Positions 26,057 through 34,460 of a stretch of DNA of 64,000 nucleotides are shown here, one piece after another. The stretch lies in assembly GCA_011390635.1 (NCBI GenBank), contig JAABSA010000003.1, forward strand, positions 62,001 to 126,000, written 5' to 3'. This DNA comes from Desulfotignum sp. (GTDB lineage: Bacteria; Desulfobacterota; Desulfobacteria; Desulfobacterales; Desulfobacteraceae). The notes beneath the pieces were generated by a model. The model saw only the letters and a list, made by a program, of their open reading frames with translations, searched no databases and was not told the origin of the DNA. Each line of letters opens with the position of its first letter. Position 1 is the stretch's first letter. Position numbers and translations under genes: made by a program.

Positions 26057-26133
26057 GCCCCCGGTGGTGCCTTCCTGCAGGACTGTCAGAGCCCCCAAGG
26101 ATCTCAGGCCGGCAGGAAGGCACCACCGGGGGC
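26057..26133 (-). repeat. Conserved-loop hairpin element, copy B
   Basis: Perfect 22-bp arms (26057-26078 / 26112-26133; outer GCCCCCGGTGGTGCC) enclose a 33-base loop identical to copy A except at one position. The arms differ from copy A at three places, each with the matching change on the other side. It lies 41 bases from large element B, in the same orientation. Confidence 0.9.
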
Positions 26134-26158
26134 GGCATACATGCCAAGCGGTTCAATG

Positions 26159-26647
26159 TTATCCCAGGGCCACTGCCTGTCTCTCAGCGGCCGACTGCCG
26201 GGCGGCGCCTTTGCGCTTCTTCCGGGCCGTGACACGGTCTACGGAGACAAAATCCACGGCTTTGACATCGCAGAACCGCACGCACTGGGGATCACCACCG
26301 CACAGATCACATTTGAACACTTGGTGGGTGGTCATATTGTACCCCATGGCACCGAATGGACAGATACCCACACAGGAACGGCACCCGATGCACACCTCAT
26401 GGTCCACTTTTACAAATCCGAAGTCCGGGTCCCTGGAAATGGCCCGCACAGGACACACATTCATACAGGGGGCATCTTCACACTGCTTGCAGATCACCGG
26501 GATGTAGATTCCCTCCTGTTCCCATTTCACCACCTGGATCCGGCTTTTGGCCGGGTTGGACACCCCTTCGTGCATGACGGAACATACCTGTTCACACAGA
26601 CGGCAGCCCGTGCATTTATCCGCATCAACTGTCAGAAATTTCTCCAT
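26159..26647 (-). CDS. Polyferredoxin subunit (4Fe-4S dicluster, HycB/AorA-like)
   Basis: A 162-residue electron-transfer protein. Cysteine motifs are CTGCRLCEQVC, CKQCEDAPCMNVC, CIGCRSCVGIC and CDLCGGDPQCVRFC, enough for about four [4Fe-4S] clusters in the HycB/DmsB pattern. A basic tail (TARKKRKG) follows. It is encoded 20 bases downstream of the aldehyde:ferredoxin oxidoreductase, so it probably takes electrons from that enzyme. ATG 26647 is preferred over 26665 because GAGGAG lies before it. A paralogue with the same layout is encoded at 29165-29656. Confidence 0.9.
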   Translation of the reverse strand: MEKFLTVDADKCTGCRLCEQVCSVMHEGVSNPAKSRIQVVKWEQEGIYIPVICKQCEDAPCMNVCPVRAISRDPDFGFVKVDHEVCIGCRSCVGICPFGAMGYNMTTHQVFKCDLCGGDPQCVRFCDVKAVDFVSVDRVTARKKRKGAARQSAAERQAVALG

Positions 26648-26667
26648 TGTTTTCTCCTCATACATAT

Positions 26668-28608
26668 CTAGAGCAGACGGGTGGGTTCATTTTCCAGACC
26701 CAGCCGCTGTAAGGTTTCAGAAGTGGGCACCCCGTGTTTATCCCATCCGTGATGTTCGTAAAATTCATCAATCATGGTGTTGAACTTGTCTCTGTCAATT
26801 TTTTTACCGATCACATCCGGGGCGCCTCTGCGGCAGGGTTCATCAAAATACCGGTGGTTCAGGGTATCGCCTTTTTTAAGATCATTGCGGGTCAACCCTT
26901 CTCTCAGGTTGAACAGCCGTTCCAGGTTGTTGCACCGTTCTGCTGCATCCCAGATCTCTTTGGGGGTGAATTCAAGCCCGGTATTGTAATAAATCACCTT
27001 GGGCCAGTCTTCAAAGTTCGGAAGTGTGGCGCCCAGAAACACGGTGTGGTATTTACAGATCCCCAGACAGTCCACTGCCATATATACATTTTCCTGCCAG
27101 AACACCTGCCAGGGTTTTCCTATATATTCGGTGTGTTCGGAAGACAAGGGCCCGTCATAGGGAACCGGAGAACCATAGATCTTACGCAGCACAGGTTCGG
27201 GCAGGTGGTACAGATCAATGGCCGGCCGGGAACGCAGATGGTCCGATCCCCTGGAGGCGGTGGCGATGTTCAGGGCCAGGCCCGGGGTGGCCCGCTCATC
27301 CGAGTGCAGGTTGTTCATGCCCTTGACCTGGATCAGGTAGTCAAAGGAATTTTTTCCGATCTTTTCAGCAGCCGGAATCCCGCCGTCCGCCAGGACATTG
27401 CCCAGCCAGCCTGTGCGGGTGCAGATGTTGTGCACCATCTGGAGCAACGCCTCATCATTGCCGAACCGCAGGTCGAGGCCTTCGGTCTCCTTGCTTGTGA
27501 GAATCCCCAGCTCGTAAAGCTCCATGGCCCAGGCGATCATGCTGCCGATCTCCAGGTTGTCTACTCCGTATTGGTTCACCAGGTGGTTGCCTGTCAAAAC
27601 GGTTTCCGCGCTCTTGCAGTCCGGTTCCGCACCGAATGCTCCCAAAGAGGTGTATTCCGGGCCTTCATCATATTTGCCGGCATACAGCCCGGACTGGATC
27701 TTGTACTGGGCACGGCAATGCACCTGGCACCCGAAACATCCGGTCATGTGGTGGGGGCCGATGGTTTCGGTGGCAATATCGTCAATGGCTTCAGGCTCTA
27801 TTTCATCGGCATATTCCATCTGGTTGTACTGAAAATTTCTGGTACGCACTCCGCCCCAGCAGTTGGTGGCCCCCCAGATAAACGGAGTCCCCAGGGCGCC
27901 CTGGATCTGATTGACTTTGGCGCTGGTGATCTGTTCGATGAATTTTTTATTGTGCTCCAGGGCATCCACGGGATGGGCGATCTTCACATCCATGGTACCC
28001 CTGACAGCCACGGCTTTAAGATTTTTGGATCCCATGACGCAGCCCAGGCCGGTGCGGCCCCCGGCATTTTTGATACCGGTCATGACGCAGGCATAGGTCA
28101 CCAGGTTTTCACCTGCCTGGCCAATGACCATGCTTTTTATTTCCTGGTCATCGAGTTCTTCCCGGATGGCCCACTGGGTATCTGTACTGTTTTTTCCCCA
28201 CAGATGACCGGCATCCCGGATCTCGATGTCTCCATTGTGGATCCACAGATACACGGGTTTGTCCGCCTTGCCCGTGATCACCAGGTGGTGAAATCCGGCC
28301 CATGCCATTTCAGGGGCAAAAAATCCCCCCATGTTGCACGATCCCAGAAGATTGGTCAGCGGGGATTTGGCCATCACATGGGTGCGGGCCGTGGCAGATG
28401 CACAGGTGGCGGTCAACAGCCCGCCGCTGACAATCAAGGGGTTTTCAGGCCCCACAGGATCGCAGCCTTCGGGTGCGTGGTTGTAAAGCAGATAAGCATC
28501 CATACCCCGGCCGCCGATGAATTTTTTCCTCAGTTCCAAAGGGATGGGTTTGATCTCCACCTCACCGGTTGACAAGTTGATATAGGCTATTTTACGGTCC
28601 AATGCCAT
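26668..28608 (-). CDS. Tungsten aldehyde:ferredoxin oxidoreductase
   Basis: A 646-residue member of the AOR family, which oxidises aldehydes to carboxylic acids with a tungsten bis-pyranopterin and one [4Fe-4S] cluster. The N-terminus MALDRKIAYINLSTGEVE and FIGGRGMDAYLLYN are typical. Cluster cysteines appear in CFGCQVHC (about residues 291-298), and the pterin-binding LGCVMGSKNLKAVAVRG lies at about 188-204. ATG 28608 has a strong AAGGAGGG site and sets the usual length. In this context aromatic aldehydes such as indoleacetaldehyde are plausible substrates (inference). The AOR family also includes BamB of benzoyl-CoA reductase, which I consider less likely. Confidence 0.9.
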   Translation of the reverse strand: MALDRKIAYINLSTGEVEIKPIPLELRKKFIGGRGMDAYLLYNHAPEGCDPVGPENPLIVSGGLLTATCASATARTHVMAKSPLTNLLGSCNMGGFFAPEMAWAGFHHLVITGKADKPVYLWIHNGDIEIRDAGHLWGKNSTDTQWAIREELDDQEIKSMVIGQAGENLVTYACVMTGIKNAGGRTGLGCVMGSKNLKAVAVRGTMDVKIAHPVDALEHNKKFIEQITSAKVNQIQGALGTPFIWGATNCWGGVRTRNFQYNQMEYADEIEPEAIDDIATETIGPHHMTGCFGCQVHCRAQYKIQSGLYAGKYDEGPEYTSLGAFGAEPDCKSAETVLTGNHLVNQYGVDNLEIGSMIAWAMELYELGILTSKETEGLDLRFGNDEALLQMVHNICTRTGWLGNVLADGGIPAAEKIGKNSFDYLIQVKGMNNLHSDERATPGLALNIATASRGSDHLRSRPAIDLYHLPEPVLRKIYGSPVPYDGPLSSEHTEYIGKPWQVFWQENVYMAVDCLGICKYHTVFLGATLPNFEDWPKVIYYNTGLEFTPKEIWDAAERCNNLERLFNLREGLTRNDLKKGDTLNHRYFDEPCRRGAPDVIGKKIDRDKFNTMIDEFYEHHGWDKHGVPTSETLQRLGLENEPTRLL

Positions 28609-28627
28609 GTTGTATTCCCTCCTTAAT

Positions 28628-28903
28628 CTAATTGGAATCGCCGTCAGACGCTCCGGTTTTTTTCTCCAGGATGTCCTGGGCCAGTTTACGGTTAACATCC
28701 CAAACAGGACCACGGATTCTGGGCAGTTGCGGTGTCACCCAGAACAGGCGGTAGGTCATGCCGCAGGTGGGGCATGAGATCTGCTTGCTGCCGGGAGCCG
28801 GTGAGAGCCGTCCCATGCAGCTGGGGTTGTGGCACCTCACTTTACCGAAGGTTCGGGTGCTGCGAAGCGATTCAGAGGAAGAAACTCTTTGTTGTTCAGC
28901 CAT
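28628..28903 (-). CDS. Small zinc-ribbon protein of AOR cluster
   Basis: About 91 residues. A Ser/Arg-rich start (MAEQQRVSSSESLRSTR) is followed by RCHNPSCMGRL and ISCPTCGMTYRLFW, giving two cysteine pairs of a zinc ribbon or rubredoxin-like knuckle. It is 19 bases upstream of the AOR gene and in the same transcript; AAGGAG precedes ATG 28903. Its function is not known. A role in maturation or assembly of the tungsten enzyme is suggested only by location. Confidence 0.7.
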   Translation of the reverse strand: MAEQQRVSSSESLRSTRTFGKVRCHNPSCMGRLSPAPGSKQISCPTCGMTYRLFWVTPQLPRIRGPVWDVNRKLAQDILEKKTGASDGDSN

Positions 28904-28973
28904 GGTACACTCCTTGACAAATGGTTGGGACAAATTTTATCCAGACCCTTAAAAACGATACATACCGTTTCAG

Positions 28974-28987
28974 TTCATTATAATGAA
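28974..28987. promoter_or_regulatory. 14-bp palindrome between divergent AOR-cluster transcripts
   Basis: TTCATTATAATGAA is a perfect palindrome in the AT-rich 261-base gap 28904-29164, which must hold the promoters for the minus-strand AOR unit and the plus-strand ferredoxin unit. It could be a shared operator. Nothing else is clear in this gap. Confidence 0.4.
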
Positions 28988-29164
28988 TTTTTATATCAGA
29001 GAATCATCAAAAGTCAACTCTTTTTTTTACTAAAATACCTATATATATCAAAGCTTTTATTTTTAATTTGACATATCGGCCGTTTCAGTATAAAAATATT
29101 GGTAACCATTTTTGTTCGCCATGTTGAATTTTTCATGCAAACCAACTTGTAAAGGGACCATAAT

Positions 29165-29656
29165 ATGCAATTACGGCGAGAACAACTGGAAATCAATCCA
29201 GAAAAATGCACCGGGTGCAGGCGATGCATGATTGCCTGCTCCATGAAGCACCATGGCCGAATCGATCCCGGCCTTTCCAGAGTGGACGTGATCCGGCTTA
29301 CCCCCCAGGAACTTGATGTGCCGGTCATCTGCATGGCCTGCGACATTGCCCCCTGCATCAAGGTGTGCCCCATGAACGCCCGGATCCGGCAGGCCAACGG
29401 TACGGTGGTTACAGATGCTGATGTATGCATCGGATGCCGGGCCTGCGTGTACATCTGTCCTGTGGGCAGCCCGAAAATAAATCCTCACACAGGAAAGACA
29501 ATGACCTGTGATATGTGCCAAGGTGAAACCGAACCCTGGTGTGTGGCCGCCTGCCGGCAGGAAGGCGCCTTGAAGATGTGTACAGATGGCGCCATATCCA
29601 AAAACAGTGCAAGACAGGCCGCTGACCGGTCCAGAAAAACATACCCCCGCAAATAA
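29165..29656 (+). CDS. Polyferredoxin subunit (AorA/HycB-like)
   Basis: 163 residues, paralogous to the protein encoded at 26159-26647. Cysteine motifs are CTGCRRCMIAC, CMACDIAPCIKVC, CIGCRACVYIC and CDMCQGETEPWCVAAC, again four clusters in the HycB pattern, with a basic C-terminus. It is followed after 33 bases by an FAD-dependent reductase. The pair resembles the AorA and AorC subunits of the Aromatoleum-type NAD-coupled aldehyde oxidoreductase, which chain electrons from the tungsten subunit to FAD and NAD+. AAGGGA precedes the ATG. Confidence 0.88.
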   Translation: MQLRREQLEINPEKCTGCRRCMIACSMKHHGRIDPGLSRVDVIRLTPQELDVPVICMACDIAPCIKVCPMNARIRQANGTVVTDADVCIGCRACVYICPVGSPKINPHTGKTMTCDMCQGETEPWCVAACRQEGALKMCTDGAISKNSARQAADRSRKTYPRK

Positions 29657-29689
29657 TGCGTAACAATTTTATATAAAGGCAGGCGTGTT

Positions 29690-30949
29690 ATGAAACTTGT
29701 CATCATTGGAAACGGCATTGCCGGCAACCAGGTGGCGTTTGATGTCCGCAAAAAAGACAAAAACGCCGAGATTGTTATTCTTTCTGCAGAAAATGTTCCT
29801 GAATACGACCCCTGTTCTCTGCCCTATTATCTCGGGGGCGAATGCAGGCACGCGGATGTTTTCAGAAGAAAACCAGGCGACTATGCGGCCAGCAGCATTG
29901 ACCTTGTGTATGACAGCCAGGTGTTGTCCATCGACCCCGAATCAAAAACCGTCACTACCCGCACCGGCGAAAATATCAGCTATGACACCCTGGTGCTGGC
30001 CCATGGCGGTGACCTGTTCATCCCCCCCATTCCCGGCATTGACAACCAGGGGGTGTTTTCCTGCAAACAGCTTGCGGAAACCGAAAAACTGGCGGCCCAC
30101 AACGGCCGCAGTGCAGTGGTCATCGGATCGGGTGCCATCGGTATCGAAGCGGCAGAAGCATTAAAGAGAAAAGGATATGCCGTATATGTCATTGAACTGA
30201 TGGACTGGATTCTGCCCTCCCTGTTTGATGAAGCAACCGCCGGACGACTGGAAACCGAATTAACCGGTTACGGGATTCATGTGTTTACCAAAGAAAAGGT
30301 AATTAAAATCAAAGGCGCGGGAACAGTCACTGCCGTGGTGACAAACCTGCGCACCATTGACTGTGACACCGTGGTGGTGGCCACCGGTGTGGTACCGGGA
30401 ACGGCCCTTGCCCGGACTGCTGGTATCGACACCGGCCGGGGCATCCAGGTGAACCGGCAGTTGCAGACCAGTGTACCCGATATCTATGCCTGCGGCGACT
30501 GCGTGGAAACCATTGACGCCTGCACCGGCGAAACCGCCATGTTCCAACTCAAGCACAACGCCATTGAACAGGCCCAGGTGGTTGCCAGAAACATCACGGG
30601 AGAGCCCGCCCGTTACCTGGGGGCCTATGCCTTTGCCCGTGCCCATTTTTTTTCCACCCATGCTGCCACTTTCGGCAAAACCCAGCGTGCCACCGACTGT
30701 ATCCTGGGAGACAAACGCATCATTGAAAGAGAAGACGGCAAAAATTACCTGCGGGTGGTGCTGCTGAACAACCAGATAGTGGGGGGCCAGGCCATCGGCA
30801 CATTTGCCGACGGTTTAGGCCTTCTCATCGGCGCCATGTGGCGCAAGGATGACATCATGGAGATTGCCGCAAAAATGCGAAAGACCCCCAAAGGCGGAGC
30901 GGTTCACAGCTGGCCCATGCTGCGGCTGGGGAACCTGCTGGGATTTTGA
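29690..30949 (+). CDS. FAD-dependent pyridine nucleotide oxidoreductase (AorC-like)
   Basis: A 419-residue flavoprotein. The N-terminal FAD fold is KLVIIGNGIAGNQVA (a G-x-G-x-x-G variant), the second NAD(P)-binding fold is SAVVIGSGAIGIEAAEAL, and DIYACGDCVET is the FAD-contact motif. YDTLVLAHGG also fits the NADH oxidase/CoA-disulfide reductase class. I see no redox-active CxxxxC pair of true disulfide reductases, so the partner is more likely the ferredoxin encoded upstream. In AorABC enzymes a comparable subunit reduces NAD+. That role here is inference from context. Confidence 0.85.
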   Translation: MKLVIIGNGIAGNQVAFDVRKKDKNAEIVILSAENVPEYDPCSLPYYLGGECRHADVFRRKPGDYAASSIDLVYDSQVLSIDPESKTVTTRTGENISYDTLVLAHGGDLFIPPIPGIDNQGVFSCKQLAETEKLAAHNGRSAVVIGSGAIGIEAAEALKRKGYAVYVIELMDWILPSLFDEATAGRLETELTGYGIHVFTKEKVIKIKGAGTVTAVVTNLRTIDCDTVVVATGVVPGTALARTAGIDTGRGIQVNRQLQTSVPDIYACGDCVETIDACTGETAMFQLKHNAIEQAQVVARNITGEPARYLGAYAFARAHFFSTHAATFGKTQRATDCILGDKRIIEREDGKNYLRVVLLNNQIVGGQAIGTFADGLGLLIGAMWRKDDIMEIAAKMRKTPKGGAVHSWPMLRLGNLLGF

Positions 30950-30986
30950 TATCGGGTTTTTTGACACAGTCTTTCAAAAACCTGGA

Positions 30987-31259
30987 TCACCCCCCGGCCA
31001 GGAAGGTGACGATCTGGATATCATCCCCGGGCTTCACCGGTTTTTCCAGCTCACCGGGAAACGCGCTTTCCGCGTTCAGATAGATTTCAATATGACCATG
31101 CAGCTGCCCCTTTTTATTGAACAGTTCCTTTTCCATGTCCGGATATTGGCTGACCAGATCCGCCAAGGCCCGGCCCACGGTATCCCCCTGGGCAGTGATG
31201 TCCTTTCTGCCGTCGGTATGCTGCCGGTGCACCAAATGAATATGAATATTTACCGTCAT
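30987..31259 (-). CDS. MoaD/ThiS-like ubiquitin-fold sulfur carrier
   Basis: A 90-residue beta-grasp protein ending in the Gly-Gly that is activated and thiocarboxylated in the MoaD/ThiS family (FLAGG). PGDDIQIVTFLAGG is the typical C-terminus. It lacks a recognisable MoaE neighbour. AOR operons commonly contain an additional MoaD-like gene, so it may serve the tungsten cofactor of the AOR encoded nearby. It converges on the FAD gene with 37 bases between, where a short AT-rich hairpin (about 30954-30982) could end transcription. AAGGGA precedes the ATG. Confidence 0.82.
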   Translation of the reverse strand: MTVNIHIHLVHRQHTDGRKDITAQGDTVGRALADLVSQYPDMEKELFNKKGQLHGHIEIYLNAESAFPGELEKPVKPGDDIQIVTFLAGG

Positions 31260-31325
31260 GCTTATCCCTTCCGCTTACAGCTTTTTTTAATCCATCTATC
31301 ACTTATTTTGATATTGGTCCCATTA

Positions 31326-31523
31326 TCAATTCTTGTTGTTTATCAGGTAACTTCCATCCAATCGTTTCCACATTTGTTCAAGTTTTTTATCCAGGATCTC
31401 AACTGCTTCATCATACTCATCCTGTTTTATTTTACCGGTTTTTAATCGTGATTGAATTATAAACAATTCGTTGTCATACCATTTATCCGGATCAAAATTA
31501 TAGGTCATGGTAATTTCACTCAT
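31326..31523 (-). CDS. Small hypothetical protein (65 aa)
   Basis: 65 residues, acidic-amphipathic: MTYNFDPDKWYDNELFIIQSR followed by KQDEYDEAVEILDKKLEQMWKRL, which suggests two helices or a short coiled coil. No cysteines, signal peptide or known motif. The ATG at 31523 has a poor ribosome site; ATG 31508 is an alternative. Codon use and the helical pattern look protein-like, but I recognise no family. Confidence 0.5.
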   Translation of the reverse strand: MSEITMTYNFDPDKWYDNELFIIQSRLKTGKIKQDEYDEAVEILDKKLEQMWKRLDGSYLINNKN

Positions 31524-31582
31524 CCAAAACGCATTTTTGTACCTGTTAAAAAATTTGGTGGAGATGGCCTTTGCCCTTTTTT

Positions 31583-31888
31583 CTATACCTGTTTCAAAAT
31601 TCTGACAGATATTTTTTCAACAAGGGTTTTTGTTTTTTCCTTGTAAGCAAGCATATGTGGTGCGGACAAATGTGCCGTCAAATCCCCCAAACTGTTCCAC
31701 TTTTCGATGACCGTGACAACATGATCATTTTTCTCCTGGGGAGGCAGACCTGTCGGAACGTCGACGGTCGGGACATATTCGATACACCCCTTTTCTTTGA
31801 GCACTGCCGGCATATTGGATGTAAAAATTTCCAGAAATCTGGATACCTGCCCTTGCTTTATCTGTATTGACGCAATGACATGGATCAT
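31583..31888 (-). CDS. Antibiotic biosynthesis monooxygenase (ABM/YgiN-like) domain protein
   Basis: A 101-residue ferredoxin-like alpha/beta-barrel protein. MIHVIASIQIKQGQVSRFLEIF, EKGCIEYVPTVDV and VVTVIEKWNSLGDLTAHLSAPHM match the ABM superfamily, where dimers oxidise or bind quinols without a metal cofactor. The EKW and H..AP.. elements are characteristic. A strong GAGGAG site precedes ATG 31888. It lies at the end of the minus-strand group of aminotransferase, saccharopine-dehydrogenase-like and thiolase genes. The physiological substrate cannot be named. Confidence 0.78.
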   Translation of the reverse strand: MIHVIASIQIKQGQVSRFLEIFTSNMPAVLKEKGCIEYVPTVDVPTGLPPQEKNDHVVTVIEKWNSLGDLTAHLSAPHMLAYKEKTKTLVEKISVRILKQV

Positions 31889-31930
31889 TTCGTTATCTCC
31901 TCATATAATTTCTTAAATTGTCACCTCAAA

Positions 31931-33187
31931 CTATCCCTGATATTTGGCCTTGAGGAACGCCAGAGATTCATTGATGGCGGTCATGGCCAGGTCCAGGTCC
32001 GCCCGGGTGTGGCGGAACGATATATAGGCGTGGTGGAAGGGTGTGAAAAAAAACCCCTTGCGGATGAGCTGGGTGTAGAAATCGGTACGTTTGGCCTTGT
32101 AGGTGCCTTCCGGATCCTTGTCAAAGGTGATATAGAACATCGGGGGAATGCCGGTGAGTTTTGCTCCCACATCATGGGTGTCGATGGCCTGCTGGATTTT
32201 GGCCATGAACGCTTCCCCCTTTTGCCAGATATCTTCCAGAACCTGGTCCCGCTCCAGGATCTCGATGGTTTTCAGGGCTGCCACGAATGCATCGCTGTTG
32301 GGAAAGAACGTGGAGGAGATGAACAGCTTGTGGGATGCGGCCATCATGATCTCCTCTTTTCCCGTGACCACAGAGATGGGATATCCGTTGGCAATGGCCT
32401 TGCCCAGGACACTGATGTCCGGAGTGACCCCGTAGTACTTCTGGGCACCGCCCATGGACACCCGGAACCCGGTGCGGATCTCGTCATAGATCAGGACCGC
32501 GCCGTATTTACGGGCGATCTCCTTGACCCCTTCCAGAAATCCGGGCACCGGGACCTGCATCTCCTGGTGGTTGGGGTGGCCGAAGGGGGTCATGATAATG
32601 GCGGCGGTGTCGGATCCGTGTTCAACCATGAGCTGTTCCAGCTGATCCAGACGGTTGTACTGGAACTCGAACACATCTTCAAAAAACTTGGACGGGATCC
32701 CGCCCTTCATCTCCACACACCAGTCATGCCATCCGTGATACCCGCACCGCATCACCTTGAGTCTGCCGGTGTGGGCCCGGGCGATGCGGATACTGGCGGT
32801 GGTGGCGTCCGACCCGGTTTTCAGAAAAATGCTCATCTCTGCCGAGGGCACCAGATCCCGGATTTTCTCCGCCAGCCGGTTCTGAAATTTCTGGGTCAGG
32901 GTGAAACAGAACCCTTTGCTGCTGACCTGGTCATACACGGCCCTGTCCACTTCTTCTTCTCTATACCCTAAGATAATGGGGCCGTATCCGCACAGAAAAT
33001 CGACAAATTCGTTGCCGTCCACATCGGTAAGGCGGCAGCCTTTGCCGGATTCCAGAAAAATGGGATATTCCCCGTTGATGAAATCCGTGGGTTTTCTGGC
33101 TCCCAGGACCCCGCCCGGCACCAGTGTGCATGCTTGTTCAAACAGTTCAAGGCTTTGGCTGATATTCAGCCTGGGTGTCTCTTTCAT
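31931..33187 (-). CDS. Class III aminotransferase (glutamate-1-semialdehyde aminomutase-like)
   Basis: A 418-residue PLP enzyme. FLCGYGPIILGY, FLKTGSDATTASIRIARAHTGR and CGYHGWHDW match the GSA-aminomutase branch. YDEIRTGFR carries the cofactor Asp, and the PLP lysine is in SVLGKAIANGYPISVVTG. It is not the housekeeping HemL: it sits in a catabolic group beside a saccharopine-dehydrogenase-like gene and a thiolase. It more likely transaminates an omega- or beta-amino acid, or acts as an aminomutase. ATG 33187 is chosen over the longer frame to 33253 because AGGAG precedes it. Confidence 0.85.
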   Translation of the reverse strand: MKETPRLNISQSLELFEQACTLVPGGVLGARKPTDFINGEYPIFLESGKGCRLTDVDGNEFVDFLCGYGPIILGYREEEVDRAVYDQVSSKGFCFTLTQKFQNRLAEKIRDLVPSAEMSIFLKTGSDATTASIRIARAHTGRLKVMRCGYHGWHDWCVEMKGGIPSKFFEDVFEFQYNRLDQLEQLMVEHGSDTAAIIMTPFGHPNHQEMQVPVPGFLEGVKEIARKYGAVLIYDEIRTGFRVSMGGAQKYYGVTPDISVLGKAIANGYPISVVTGKEEIMMAASHKLFISSTFFPNSDAFVAALKTIEILERDQVLEDIWQKGEAFMAKIQQAIDTHDVGAKLTGIPPMFYITFDKDPEGTYKAKRTDFYTQLIRKGFFFTPFHHAYISFRHTRADLDLAMTAINESLAFLKAKYQG

Positions 33188-33215
33188 GGCATATCTCCTG
33201 TGACAGGTAAGCTCT

Positions 33216-34364
33216 TTATTTGTCCGGTGTAAACATGGATTCGATTTTCTCACTCTGGTGGATCTTCGCCCCCCGGCCCAGGAAAATCTTCAAAAAGATA
33301 TCCGGGTCGATGCAGCCTTCCGGTGCCACCACGCCCTTGACCGTGACATGGCCGTCATCCATCATCAGGGCGGCAATGGAGGCCGGCAGTCCGGTGCCCG
33401 GTGCCATGCGGCCCACCATGTCCGCAGTATAGGTGACACGATTGCCCGCCCGCCTGCCCTTTACAATCACTTTCAGGCCCGAAGACTGTGGTCCGTTATC
33501 CCGGCCCCGGGGAATTTTCTCCCACAGTTTCAGCGCCAGGTCATAGGGGGCAACCTCGATCCCCTTGAGGTCCAAAGGCTCTGTGCTCAACAGCCCGGTG
33601 GCTTTTTGTTCTGCAATCAGTTCATCCACCCACAACGGGATCAGGGCGCCTTTGATGATCACGTTTTTGACCCCCTTGATATATCTGGGGAGGGTCAGGG
33701 GCTGGGGATGGCCCACATACCGGACATGGCAGATACCAAGGGGGTCCAGAAACTGTTCGGCCACCACCTCCGTACCCCCTTCCACCTGCACCAGCTCGCC
33801 GTTGATATACTGGGGAATGTTGCCCAGGGTCATGTGCAAGGAATGGTCCCAGGCGGCCCCGGCCAGCTCGGCAATGCTCACCACCCAGTAAAGATAGATG
33901 TCATCCACCTCATCTAAGCGGTCCGCATACCATTTCACCAGAACATTGTTGGTGCCGGGATCAGAGCCCATGCCGGTGAGCACGGTGATGCCGGCTTCTT
34001 TTGCAAGCTGGTCAATGTCTGATTCAAACAGAATCTGGGTGCCTTCATAATCATCACAGATATCAATATAATTTTTTTTAGCCGCCACCGCCGCCTTTGC
34101 CACGGGCACAGCGGTCTTGTAGAACGGGCCAGCTGTGTTGATGACCACATCGGTATTTTTGAATGCCCTTACCATCCCATCATGGTCATTGACATCCATT
34201 TTCACCAGTGTGGTTTTATCACTTTCCCGCAACTTTTTTGACAGACGTTCCGGGTCCGGGTACAGGTCTGCCAGAACAATCTCCGTAACCTTGTCCTGTT
34301 TTACAAGATCCCGGGCAACCCCCTGACCCATTCCACCAACACCGCCGATAATCAATGCTCGCAT
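33216..34364 (-). CDS. Saccharopine dehydrogenase family oxidoreductase
   Basis: A 382-residue NAD(P)-dependent protein. The Rossmann start is MRALIIGGVGGMGQGVARDL, followed by VVINTAGPFYKTAVPVAKAAV and YIDICDDYEGTQILFE, which are signature segments of this family. GMGSDPGTNNVLVKWYADRL follows. The family covers lysine metabolism enzymes and many uncharacterised reductases. With an aminotransferase downstream and a thiolase upstream, conversion of an amino acid or imine intermediate is plausible. ATG 34364 has a GAGGAGG site; the longer frame to 34403 lacks one. Confidence 0.85.
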   Translation of the reverse strand: MRALIIGGVGGMGQGVARDLVKQDKVTEIVLADLYPDPERLSKKLRESDKTTLVKMDVNDHDGMVRAFKNTDVVINTAGPFYKTAVPVAKAAVAAKKNYIDICDDYEGTQILFESDIDQLAKEAGITVLTGMGSDPGTNNVLVKWYADRLDEVDDIYLYWVVSIAELAGAAWDHSLHMTLGNIPQYINGELVQVEGGTEVVAEQFLDPLGICHVRYVGHPQPLTLPRYIKGVKNVIIKGALIPLWVDELIAEQKATGLLSTEPLDLKGIEVAPYDLALKLWEKIPRGRDNGPQSSGLKVIVKGRRAGNRVTYTADMVGRMAPGTGLPASIAALMMDDGHVTVKGVVAPEGCIDPDIFLKIFLGRGAKIHQSEKIESMFTPDK

Positions 34365-34460
34365 GTAATCTCCTCCTCGTTTGGGGCCAGCGTGGTGGGG
34401 CAACCACTTATACTGTTGCTGATCCCACCTCAGGATCCTTTTGTTGACCCCCTTGTTGTG

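Noticed and set aside
13991-26133. Conserved-loop hairpins considered as a CRISPR array or integron attC sites.
   Set aside because: Copies are kilobases apart without spacers, and the inverse core and RYYYAAC/GTTRRRY boxes of attC are absent.
26734-28572. A 612-codon open frame on the plus strand opposite the AOR gene.
   Set aside because: It is a shadow of the high-GC AOR coding sequence: no ribosome site, no recognisable domain, and the minus strand encodes a clear AOR protein.
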